A DNA stretch of 6,680 bases from an uncultured Bacteroidota bacterium (lineage in GTDB: Bacteria; Bacteroidota; Bacteroidia; Chitinophagales; Chitinophagaceae), in NCBI GenBank assembly GCA_903929655.1, contig CAIYVS010000449.1, forward strand, positions 1-6,680. Direction: 5' to 3'. A program made the translations under genes and the position numbers. Below the pieces are notes generated by a model that worked only from the letters and a program-made list of their open reading frames with translations, was not told the DNA's origin and ran no database searches. Positions 1-6,496 of the stretch are shown piece by piece; positions within the stretch are counted from its first letter, which is position 1, and every line of letters starts with the position of its first letter.

Positions 1-1
1 C

Positions 2-88
2 ATAAGCAATCTTGTCCCGGGTATGTATTTTGTCGCTATTTATTCTGGAGGAGCTAAACTAAAAGATTTTAAAGTTGTTAAGCAATAA
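2..88 (+). CDS. C-terminal end of a T9SS-secreted protein (partial)
   Basis: The reading frame is open from base 2 and gives the last 28 residues of a protein that starts upstream of the window. The fragment reads ISNLVPGMYFVAIYSGG and ends in a basic KDFKVVKQ tail, closed by TAA at 86-88. This is the final part of a type A Por/T9SS sorting domain: the L-x-P-G-x-Y-x-V turn, a short glycine-containing loop, then the K-x-x-K-F-x-V-V-K strand. Proteins with this domain cross the inner membrane by Sec and the outer membrane by the type IX system, which removes the domain. The functional part lies outside the window, so the protein's role cannot be judged. The reading rests on the motif; the sequence is too short for family assignment beyond that. 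Confidence 0.85.
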   Translation: MSNLVPGMYFVAIYSGGAKLKDFKVVKQ

Positions 89-132
89 TATTTTTGATTT
101 TTTTATAATAAGAGATTCGTCATATTGAATTT

Positions 133-176
133 AAAATATTTTGGTGAAGTTTTTAAAAACTTCACCAAAATATTTT
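133..176. terminator. 44-bp perfect palindrome, probable bidirectional terminator
   Basis: Bases 133-154 are the exact reverse complement of 155-176, giving 22-bp arms with no mismatch. The GC-containing core of each arm is GGTGAAG/CTTCACC, flanked on the outside by AAAATATTTT. The centre is TTTTTAAAAA, so the RNA would fold as a long hairpin with a small A/U loop. It begins 45 bases after the stop of the upstream partial gene and 90 bases before the next start, which fits a terminator for the upstream gene. The outer arm supplies A/T-rich sequence in both directions but not an unbroken T-run. A protein-binding palindrome or a cruciform site is the alternative. Confidence 0.5.
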
Positions 177-214
177 GGGCAATAGTAAAAAAAATAGTTA
201 AATTTAACACGGGT

Positions 215-246
215 TTTGCCTGTAGCCAGTAATACAGGTTTATATG
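215..246 (+). promoter_or_regulatory. Weak candidate Bacteroidota promoter for the 1104-aa gene
   Basis: TTTG at 215-218 is followed after a 20-base spacer by TTTATATG at 239-246, which matches four of the six fixed bases of TAnnTTTG. The spacing is right for the Bacteroidota primary sigma factor and the site lies just upstream of the ATG at 266, but the -7 match is poor. It is listed because no better site was found between the palindrome and the start codon. Confidence 0.25.
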
Positions 247-265
247 CTTATTCATATTGTAATCT

Positions 266-3200
266 ATGAAACAAAAATTTACGTTTTTATTGGCTTGTAT
301 CCTGATTGCAGGGACTATTTCTAAGAATGTTTCTGCGCAGATTTTATTGCAGGAAGGGTTTGAGGGCGGCAATTTTCCTCCCAATGGAGCATATGGGCAA
401 TGGACACTTGCGAATCCTTGTGGAAATACAATATGCTTATCAGCTACAAATTGGGGACAAGTTGCCAGTGGTACGGTTGTAAGTTGTTCATTAAGCTCTT
501 CCCCTGCCAATGCTCATGGTGGGCAATATTTGTCTGAATTCCCTTCTTTTTATATGCAACCTGGAGCAGGTAATCTTGTTAGCCCGGCGATGGCTTTCCC
601 CAGTTCTAATAATGGCGGTGTACAATATGTCATTGATTTTTGGGTGTATGTTAATAATTCTTATTATCCCTGGTCTACTAACACTGCCAGCCTGAATGTT
701 TTTTTAACACAGAACAACACTACTTTGACGCCTGTACCTGCCACATCCAGTACTTATGTTACGGTGAGTAATGCCTTAACTTCCACTGGCTGGCAGCATG
801 TCGTTTATACTGTCCCTACCGGAGCCATAGGTTCTGCAGGAACTTATTATTTAGTTTTCAGTGGTCTGCCAAGTACCTCGCTTTACACCTATGGTGATTT
901 CGATATTGATGATATAAATCTTACCAGGTTTATTCCATGTACAGGTATGCCTAACAGTTATATTGGTGGCCCACACCATATATGCTCAGGCATTTCTTTC
1001 AATTTGATAGATTCTACAATGTCAGGATATTCAGGTATGAGCTACCAATGGCAATCCAGGCTGGGCAATACAACTAATGTATTTACAAATATTACTGCTG
1101 CTACGGCTTCCGTTTATAATTGTACAGGTATTGGTTTAGCTACAGATTATCGTGTGATATCGCATTGTGCCAACAGTAATGCCACCGATACTTCGCCTGT
1201 TTTTTCTATTACGGTAGATTCTTTTTACAGGTGTTATTGCGGTCCGGCTACTAATCAAGGCCTTAATACTCATGTTGGGAACGTACCTCATAATGACAGT
1301 GTAGGTATAACAGCATCGAGCCTCCATAATGTTACCTATACCCCTGTTCCATTCCCTAATGGTTATGTTGCTTTTCCTGCAGTTGGTAATGCAACAACTG
1401 TTTTGCAGCAGGGCGCTACTTACCACATAGGAACATTGTTGAGTTCGACCGGGGTGCATGGTGCAGCCTGGATAGATTTTGACCATGCGAATGGTTTTGG
1501 AAATACTGCCAATGAGTACATCGGCATGACAGGCCCGTCTTCAAGCCCCACATTGAGCGGTACATTTACTGTGCCTGCTAATGCTGCTTTAGGTCTTACC
1601 GGTTTGAGAGTACGTACGGCCCAGTCTACATCTAATTTTACTGCGTCAAGTGCTTGTACACCCGAAGGCAGTGGAGAGACAGAAGATTATCTTGTAAATA
1701 TTACCCAAGCCCCTTATAATGATGTTGGCGCTGTTGCATTTATACAGCCATCTACTTATGATATCGCTTGCGCGAATACAAATGTGAATGTAAGGGTGGC
1801 TATTTCGAATATGGGAAGCCTTTCTCAAAATAATTTTGAAGTATTTGTAAATTACTGGGGTCCGGCAAACAATTTTAGCAGTCCATTATATACCCATTAT
1901 ACTAATACGCTAGCTGGTTTTGCAAACGATACTATAACAGTAGGGACCCTCAGCCTGCCATTATACGGCAATTATTACCTGAATGCGTACACTTATCTTG
2001 CCAATGATCAGAACAATCTGAATGATACAGCATGGATGGGCCCCATAACTATGACAGAAGTGCCTCTGCCACCTGTTGTAATATCTGATACAGTGTGTCT
2101 GGGTAATTCTGCTACCATTGGTGTAGTGCCCGTTGCCGGTAACCAATATAACTGGTATAGTGCGCCTGCCGGAGGAACCGTGGTTTTCGACAGCCTTTCC
2201 AAGACCATCAATTCTTTAATCAACAGCACCTATTATTTTATATCTGCATCTACACCGCCCAGCCGTGGATATATCCCGGCCAATTATGCAGATACTGTGG
2301 GTGCCAAAAAACGTGCAGGTGGCGTTTATTTTGATATTGTGCCAACAACCAATATGACACTGGATAGTTTCCACCTGAGGTTTGCAGATACTGGCAACCA
2401 GCAGGTAAGCATCTGGTACCGTATCAGCCAAGTGATAGGTAATCCTATTAATTATACGGCACCTTACCTGGATACACCGTCCAAGTGGATACAAATTGCG
2501 AATACCATGATACCTAATGTAAGTAATATTACAATGACCCCATCTTCACTTTATACAGTTGTGCTGAATAATTCTTTACCGATAATATCCGGTACCAATA
2601 TCGTTTATTCTATTTATGTTGACTATGATGCAGAAGTTACTATTCCACCAGGTGTTCCAGTTGTTACTAATCCTGTAGGCGGCAATGCTATTACAGGCGG
2701 AAGTTTTTATTATGGAAATGGTATGAACAGTAGTTTTTCAGGTAATCCTTCAGCTAATCTTGAAAGGCTTAATGGCAGGGTGTTCTATCATCTGGGTGGT
2801 TCTGCCTGCGAAAGCCAGCGAATACCCGTTGAGGCTGCTATCGGGCCTACGCCTGTTGTGAACCTGCCGCCATCCGGCTATGTGTGCTGGAATCTGCACC
2901 TGTACCTGGATGCAGGTAATCCTTCTTCGCAGTATACCTGGAGGGAAGATGCATTTGCCAATATATTGAGCAATACCGGCCAGCAATTACCAATACCACT
3001 GAGTGATACAGGGATACATAAATATTGGGTTACTGTGAGCAGATATTGTAATACAACAGATAGCACTACTTTAAATATTATTCCACCGCCACTTGTTACC
3101 GGTATTAATTACACACAGTCAGGATCGGTTTATTATTTAAGTGTTTCCGGTACCAGGGACGTACAATCTTACTACTGGACATTTGGTGACGGAACGACAT

Positions 3201-3580
3201 CTACGCTTCCAAACCCTATACATGACTATGGTAACCTGGATCCGCATCTTGTAAGGCTGGTTGTGTATAATGTATGTGGTACAGATACGGTTTACTGGAC
3301 CTTACCTACGCTTTTAGTGCCGGGCATAGCTGCTAATTCGAACGAGATACAATTGTACCCTAACCCTGCCAATAATATGCTGAGCATAAGCGGTGATGAC
3401 AATATGGAGATAAAGGATATCAGCGTTATGAACAGTATTGGCCAGGTAGTATTGAGAACTGTGAGCAATAAAATGAAGACCGAAACTATAGATGTAAACA
3501 GACTGGCGCCCGGTAACTATATACTGCGTGCCAATACCTCTAATGGTTTTTATAATAAGATGTTTGAAGTATTGCATTAA
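266..3580 (+). CDS. Large T9SS-secreted multidomain adhesin-like protein with GEVED and PKD domains
   Basis: This is a 1104-residue exported mosaic protein. Residues 1-24 are a Sec signal peptide with a hydrophobic core and probable cleavage at VSA|Q. Residues 26-222 resemble the MAM/cleaved-adhesin jelly-roll type, opening with EGFEGGNFPP and closing with FDIDDINL (212-219). An Ig-like segment follows (about 226-316). A GEVED module runs from the CYC motif (323-325) through WIDFDHANGFGN (402-413) to GSGETEDY (468-475). Next come a CARDB-like stretch (484-590), an Ig-like domain (600-662), a beta-sandwich with YFDI...MTLDSF (684-790), another Ig-like domain (864-939) and a PKD domain with YYWTFGDG (969-976). 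The end is a type A sorting domain (1028-1104, LYPNPANN at 1030-1037). No protease, glycosidase or other catalytic motif is visible, so a surface adhesin or matrix role is inferred. The ATG at 266 directly precedes the signal peptide and has no Shine-Dalgarno sequence. A terminator follows at 3627. Confidence 0.93.
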   Translation: MKQKFTFLLACILIAGTISKNVSAQILLQEGFEGGNFPPNGAYGQWTLANPCGNTICLSATNWGQVASGTVVSCSLSSSPANAHGGQYLSEFPSFYMQPGAGNLVSPAMAFPSSNNGGVQYVIDFWVYVNNSYYPWSTNTASLNVFLTQNNTTLTPVPATSSTYVTVSNALTSTGWQHVVYTVPTGAIGSAGTYYLVFSGLPSTSLYTYGDFDIDDINLTRFIPCTGMPNSYIGGPHHICSGISFNLIDSTMSGYSGMSYQWQSRLGNTTNVFTNITAATASVYNCTGIGLATDYRVISHCANSNATDTSPVFSITVDSFYRCYCGPATNQGLNTHVGNVPHNDSVGITASSLHNVTYTPVPFPNGYVAFPAVGNATTVLQQGATYHIGTLLSSTGVHGAAWIDFDHANGFGNTANEYIGMTGPSSSPTLSGTFTVPANAALGLTGLRVRTAQSTSNFTASSACTPEGSGETEDYLVNITQAPYNDVGAVAFIQPSTYDIACANTNVNVRVAISNMGSLSQNNFEVFVNYWGPANNFSSPLYTHYTNTLAGFANDTITVGTLSLPLYGNYYLNAYTYLANDQNNLNDTAWMGPITMTEVPLPPVVISDTVCLGNSATIGVVPVAGNQYNWYSAPAGGTVVFDSLSKTINSLINSTYYFISASTPPSRGYIPANYADTVGAKKRAGGVYFDIVPTTNMTLDSFHLRFADTGNQQVSIWYRISQVIGNPINYTAPYLDTPSKWIQIANTMIPNVSNITMTPSSLYTVVLNNSLPIISGTNIVYSIYVDYDAEVTIPPGVPVVTNPVGGNAITGGSFYYGNGMNSSFSGNPSANLERLNGRVFYHLGGSACESQRIPVEAAIGPTPVVNLPPSGYVCWNLHLYLDAGNPSSQYTWREDAFANILSNTGQQLPIPLSDTGIHKYWVTVSRYCNTTDSTTLNIIPPPLVTGINYTQSGSVYYLSVSGTRDVQSYYWTFGDGTTSTLPNPIHDYGNLDPHLVRLVVYNVCGTDTVYWTLPTLLVPGIAANSNEIQLYPNPANNMLSISGDDNMEIKDISVMNSIGQVVLRTVSNKMKTETIDVNRLAPGNYILRANTSNGFYNKMFEVLH

Positions 3581-3626
3581 TTGTTTTGATACTGACATTC
3601 TTAAAGAAGGTATAAAATGAATTTTC

Positions 3627-3659
3627 AAATCCCTCCGTTGTAAACGGGGGGATTTTTAT
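3627..3659 (+). terminator. Intrinsic terminator after the 1104-aa gene
   Basis: A 13-bp stem pairs AAATCCCTCCGTT (3627-3639) with AACGGGGGGATTT (3643-3655), including one G-U wobble, around a three-base GTA loop. The right arm runs into TTTTT at 3653-3657. It starts 47 bases after the stop codon at 3580, which fits termination of that gene and separates it from the thioesterase gene downstream. Confidence 0.8.
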
Positions 3660-3673
3660 ATAAGCACTTAAAA

Positions 3674-3703
3674 TTTCAGGGATAAAAAAATGATGTTTCT
3701 TTG
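3674..3703 (+). promoter_or_regulatory. Candidate Bacteroidota promoter for the thioesterase gene
   Basis: TTTCTTTG at 3696-3703 matches five of six fixed bases of the TAnnTTTG -7 element. TTTC at 3674-3677, 18 bases upstream, matches three of four bases of the -33 TTTG. The site lies between the terminator and the coding sequence. A start of transcription a few bases past 3703 would fall at or near the ATG at 3710, giving a leaderless or very short-leader mRNA. The -7 match is convincing, the -33 match is weaker. Confidence 0.5.
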
Positions 3704-3709
3704 CACAAA

Positions 3710-4177
3710 ATGACGATCATGGAAAAGCTGCCTGAAATGGGAAAAATGCTGGAATGGCTGAAAGAAAAGTATGAGGGTAATGTAGTAAAGGGTTCACGAT
3801 CTGAAGCCGGTAATTGGATGGAATTGAAGCTGGAGCGTATAGAAAGAGGCCTGGCTGAGATATCGTTGACCGTGCGCAGGGAAATGACAAATCCTTATGG
3901 TAATATACATGGAGGGATGATGTGCCTGGTTGTTGACGAGGCGATTGGCTGGGCGGTTATCAGCATGGATTCGGAACATCATTATACTTCTATGAATTTG
4001 TGCGTGGATTTTCTCTATGCTATCAGGGAAGGGGAGCGCCTTACAGCAAAATCGGTAGTGATAAGACAGGGCAAAAAAATAGTAAACGCGGAATGCAGTG
4101 TGTATGATGCAAATGGTAAGCTGCTGGCGAAAGCGCATAGTAATCTTATTGCCACTAATATGCAGATAAAGGAGTAG
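3710..4177 (+). CDS. PaaI-type hotdog-fold acyl-CoA thioesterase
   Basis: This 155-residue protein belongs to the hotdog thioesterase family (PaaI/YdiI-like), whose members hydrolyse acyl- or aryl-CoA thioesters in the cytoplasm. The signature is NPYGNIHGGMMCLVVDEAIG, with H67-G68-G69 and the candidate catalytic acid D76 (next to E77) on the central helix. The later strands YTSMNLCVDFLYAI and KIVNAECSVYDANGKLLAKA match the rest of the fold. The length is normal for the family, plus an N-terminal extension of about 35 residues. The substrate cannot be read from the sequence. The ATG at 3710 is preferred over an upstream TTG at 3701, because the TTG lies inside the likely -7 promoter element; ATG at 3719 is an alternative. 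There is no Shine-Dalgarno sequence. An 84-bp repeat-rich spacer separates it from the glycosyltransferase gene, which may be partly co-transcribed. Confidence 0.88.
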   Translation: MTIMEKLPEMGKMLEWLKEKYEGNVVKGSRSEAGNWMELKLERIERGLAEISLTVRREMTNPYGNIHGGMMCLVVDEAIGWAVISMDSEHHYTSMNLCVDFLYAIREGERLTAKSVVIRQGKKIVNAECSVYDANGKLLAKAHSNLIATNMQIKE

Positions 4178-4178
4178 C

Positions 4179-4218
4179 TTGAAAGTTGATAAGTTGAAAG
4201 GATAATAGGTTGATGGGG
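4179..4218 (+). repeat. Degenerate TTGA-start short tandem units
   Basis: Directly after the thioesterase stop codon, TTGA recurs at 4179, 4186, 4194 and 4210, that is at steps of 7, 8 and 16 bases. The units read TTGAAAG, TTGATAAG, TTGAAAGG, then a diverged unit without TTGA, and finally TTGATGGGG. The period is loose and not a multiple of three, so this is not a decayed coding end. It merges into the tighter 7-bp array that follows. Confidence 0.5.
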
Positions 4219-4253
4219 ATTTGGAATTTGGGATTTTGAATTTTAGATTTGAT
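4219..4253 (+). repeat. Five-unit 7-bp tandem repeat (ATTTNNN)
   Basis: Five consecutive 7-base units all begin with ATTT and differ only in their last three bases: GGA, GGG, TGA, TAG and GAT. They start at 4219, 4226, 4233, 4240 and 4247 with no slippage. A sixth degenerate unit (GTTTAAA, 4254-4260) reaches to within one base of the glycosyltransferase start codon. Similar A/T-G heptad tracts occur between genes in other Bacteroidota as far as I recall, but I know of no assigned function. Confidence 0.7.
4220..4251 (+). promoter_or_regulatory. Consensus Bacteroidota promoter inside the heptad repeat
   Basis: TTTG at 4220-4223 and TAGATTTG at 4244-4251 are separated by 20 bases. Both blocks match the Bacteroidota consensus TTTG-N19-21-TAnnTTTG at every fixed position. 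Transcription would begin a few bases before the ATG at 4262, leaving an almost leaderless message, as also inferred for the thioesterase gene. The caution is that the repeat contains many TTTG words (4220, 4227, 4235, 4248), so one consensus match is less surprising than in random sequence. Confidence 0.5.
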
Positions 4254-4261
4254 GTTTAAAG

Positions 4262-5005
4262 ATGCTGAACGGGAAACGAATAGTTATAGTATTGCCTGCC
4301 TATAATGCGGCCCTTACATTGGAGCGCACTTACAGGGAGATACCTATGGACATAGTGGACGATGTGGTATTAGTGGATGATAACAGTAAAGATGACACTG
4401 TGCGGGTGGGACAGGCGCTGGGTATTAGCCATATAATAAAACATGAAGTTAATAAGGGCTATGGAGGAAATCAGAAGAGCTGTTATAAAAAGGCGCTGGA
4501 CCTGGGCGCAGATATTGTAATTATGCTGCATCCTGATTACCAATACACACCCAAACTGATCCCTGCCATGTCGTCTGTAATAGCTAATGACTTGTACCCG
4601 GTAGTATTGGCCTCCAGGATATTAGGTGGCGGTGCGTTAAAAGGCGGGATGCCTCTATATAAGTATATATTTAACCGTTTTCTTACTTTGTTTGAAAACA
4701 TCATGCTTCATGAAAAGCTGAGTGAATATCATACAGGCTACAGGGCTTTTTCTGCAGAGGTGCTCAGATCTATTGATTTTACTTATAACAGTGATGATTT
4801 TGTTTTTGATAATGAAATGATATCGCAGGTATTTATGAATGGTTATGAAATAGCTGAGATAACTTGTCCTACAAAATACTTTAAAGAAGCGTCCAGCATC
4901 AATTTCAAGCGTAGCATGCAGTATGGAATGGGCGTATTGCGGGTATCTGTCTTATACCGTTTACAAAAATGGGGTTTGATAAAAAGCAAACTCTATGGCA
5001 AATAG
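4262..5005 (+). CDS. Family 2 glycosyltransferase (polyprenyl-phosphate sugar transferase-like)
   Basis: This 247-residue protein has a GT-A fold glycosyltransferase family 2 domain over nearly its whole length. Visible motifs are LPAYNA (11-16), the nucleotide-sugar binding VDDNSKDDT (38-46), NKGYGG (64-69), the metal-site region HPDYQY (90-95) in place of the usual DxD, and HTGYRAF (157-163). Order and spacing match the dolichol-phosphate mannosyl/glucosyl synthase-like branch, which transfers a sugar from a nucleotide donor to a lipid-phosphate carrier at the cytoplasmic face of the membrane. No clear transmembrane helix is seen, so it would be peripheral. Donor and acceptor are unknown. 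The ATG at 4262 sits 7 bases before the first core strand (KRIVIVLPAY), so little freedom exists for a later start, and there is no Shine-Dalgarno sequence. No polysaccharide operon surrounds it. Its stop lies 9 bp from the stop of the convergent minus-strand gene. Confidence 0.9.
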   Translation: MLNGKRIVIVLPAYNAALTLERTYREIPMDIVDDVVLVDDNSKDDTVRVGQALGISHIIKHEVNKGYGGNQKSCYKKALDLGADIVIMLHPDYQYTPKLIPAMSSVIANDLYPVVLASRILGGGALKGGMPLYKYIFNRFLTLFENIMLHEKLSEYHTGYRAFSAEVLRSIDFTYNSDDFVFDNEMISQVFMNGYEIAEITCPTKYFKEASSINFKRSMQYGMGVLRVSVLYRLQKWGLIKSKLYGK

Positions 5006-5014
5006 CTCAAAGAT

Positions 5015-6496
5015 TTATTCAACAACGACACATTTTGTATCCATAACGCTGCCGTTTCCTTTCACGACAACATAATAAACTCCTGCCGGCAGTTTGATGT
5101 CTTTATTGAAATTGTAAGATCCTTCAGGCAGGTTCCCGCTAAAAATATTTTCTACTTCCTGGCCCAGTATGTTTACCATACTGATGTTGCTGTTAATTGG
5201 TTCAGATACGCTGAGGGATAGGTGTAAATTGTCGTGAACAGGGTTAGGGTATACCTTTAGCTGATTGATATTTGCATGCGTTTGTGTTACGCTGTTTGTG
5301 GGTGGCGTGCTGCGTAATAATAGTGTATAGTCTTTTATTAATATGCTGTCTGCACTTGTAAGCCTGAAAACAACAATAATTGTATTGGAGAAACCAGCGG
5401 GCGGAGTCCAACTTAAAGTTCCCGAAAGATTATTGGCTGAGCCTGTAGTGATAAAGGTAGCTGGATTGGCCATACTAAAAATAGAGCCATAGGCTTTCAT
5501 CGTGACATTAGTCGTAATATCTGAAATAGAACCTGCTATCTGAAAATTAAGGGCTTGTCCCGGAGTATAAAGCAGGTAATTGTAATTTTGGTAGCTAGTG
5601 TGGGAAACCGGTGTTATTGCTGATAAAGATAAGGAATCGCTGCCCGTAACAGCACCAACAATAAATTCCATATCCTCCACGACACTTCCAATTTCAAGCC
5701 CGTCCCTATATTCTTTTATTTGAAATGACTGGATGTAATTGCCTTGTGCATTTGGAGTGTAGGTTATTTCTCCACTTACAGAATTTATACTAAGATCACC
5801 GGATGGCGCTGCCGATGGTTGTGTGAAACCCATAACAGTTCCAAAAACAGATGTAACACTGGACGTATATGTTGCCAATGGAGTTGTTAGGCTCATACTT
5901 ACAGAGTCTGCATCATCATCGCAGGGCAAAGGGTTAATAACGGCTTCAGCATTAACGGGTAAATTATAGGTAGGGTTGAGGATGGTGTAGGGGGAGCTGT
6001 TTTTACTGTTATTAAAAACCTGGAATTCTGTATGGAATACCGAGTTTGCCAATGCTACTTGCTGTGCATTTAAAATAAGAGGGTTACGGCAGCATGAGAT
6101 ATAGACAAACTGATAATTAGCGGGGGGCAAAACTAGGGAACGTGTATAATAGCCGGACTCTGTTCTGTAAGGCGATATGGGTGCCATTATATTGGTCAAA
6201 GGAGAATCCATGGCAATGATCATTGTAGAGTCGTAAGTATACTCTGCTATTCCGGAATCAAAAGTGTAAATGTCCAGAAGTATATTTTGGGGTAATATGA
6301 ATTCTACGGTGTCTCTGTATATCATTAATGTGAGGGTGTAGTTATAGCCGGAATCATTATGTACGGTAATATTACCACCCAGCACGTGAGCCAACTGGCA
6401 TGCAGGTGGCGTGGTGTTTGTATTGGACAGAGTCTGTGCATGGAGCACAGTTGCGGCGCAGATTATATAAAGAAAAATGAAAATGATTTTGCGCAT
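5015..6496 (-). CDS. T9SS-secreted protein with HVLGG/YRD/CCR/EYRDG module, function unknown
   Basis: This 493-residue exported protein has a Sec signal peptide (1-20, cleavage at LHA|Q). Residues 33-280 form a module I recognise as recurrent in secreted Bacteroidota proteins but without a settled name or activity. Its landmarks are HVLGGNI (37-43), LMIYRD (57-62), YISCCRNP (132-139), NSSPY (166-170), CDDDADS (192-198), SGEITYTP (241-248) and KEYRDG (261-266), ending in EDMEFIV (274-280). The acidic segment followed by G-E-I-T-Y-T-P resembles cadherin-like/putative-Ig repeats. A second beta-rich segment (about 290-395) precedes the type A sorting domain (412-493, VYPNPVHDN at 415-423, PAGVYYV at 470-476). 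No catalytic motif is seen. Four cysteines in the mature module (33, 135, 136, 192) could form disulfides. The start ATG precedes the signal peptide directly; no Shine-Dalgarno sequence and no good promoter are visible upstream. Confidence 0.9.
   Translation of the reverse strand: MRKIIFIFLYIICAATVLHAQTLSNTNTTPPACQLAHVLGGNITVHNDSGYNYTLTLMIYRDTVEFILPQNILLDIYTFDSGIAEYTYDSTMIIAMDSPLTNIMAPISPYRTESGYYTRSLVLPPANYQFVYISCCRNPLILNAQQVALANSVFHTEFQVFNNSKNSSPYTILNPTYNLPVNAEAVINPLPCDDDADSVSMSLTTPLATYTSSVTSVFGTVMGFTQPSAAPSGDLSINSVSGEITYTPNAQGNYIQSFQIKEYRDGLEIGSVVEDMEFIVGAVTGSDSLSLSAITPVSHTSYQNYNYLLYTPGQALNFQIAGSISDITTNVTMKAYGSIFSMANPATFITTGSANNLSGTLSWTPPAGFSNTIIVVFRLTSADSILIKDYTLLLRSTPPTNSVTQTHANINQLKVYPNPVHDNLHLSLSVSEPINSNISMVNILGQEVENIFSGNLPEGSYNFNKDIKLPAGVYYVVVKGNGSVMDTKCVVVE

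Noticed and set aside
103..510. 135-residue minus-strand open frame
   Set aside because: It crosses the palindrome, overlaps the signal-peptide region of the 1104-aa gene on the opposite strand, and has low-complexity residues with no recognisable domain.
510..695. 61-residue plus-strand frame inside the 1104-aa gene
   Set aside because: It is an alternative frame of a well-supported coding region; its hydrophobic look comes from reading beta-strand codons out of frame.
266..940. Gingipain-type peptidase suggested by the cleaved-adhesin-like N-terminus
   Set aside because: Only the accessory jelly-roll fold is recognisable; no caspase-like His/Cys catalytic pair or other peptidase motif is present.
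1136..1486. Minus-strand open frame opposite the 1104-aa gene
   Set aside because: It lies wholly inside a gene with clear domains (GEVED on the other strand) and has no motif or start context; the same holds for the other antisense frames between 1646 and 3628.
3794..4138. Minus-strand open frame opposite the thioesterase gene
   Set aside because: The plus strand here carries the complete hotdog signature, so the antisense frame is an accidental shadow.
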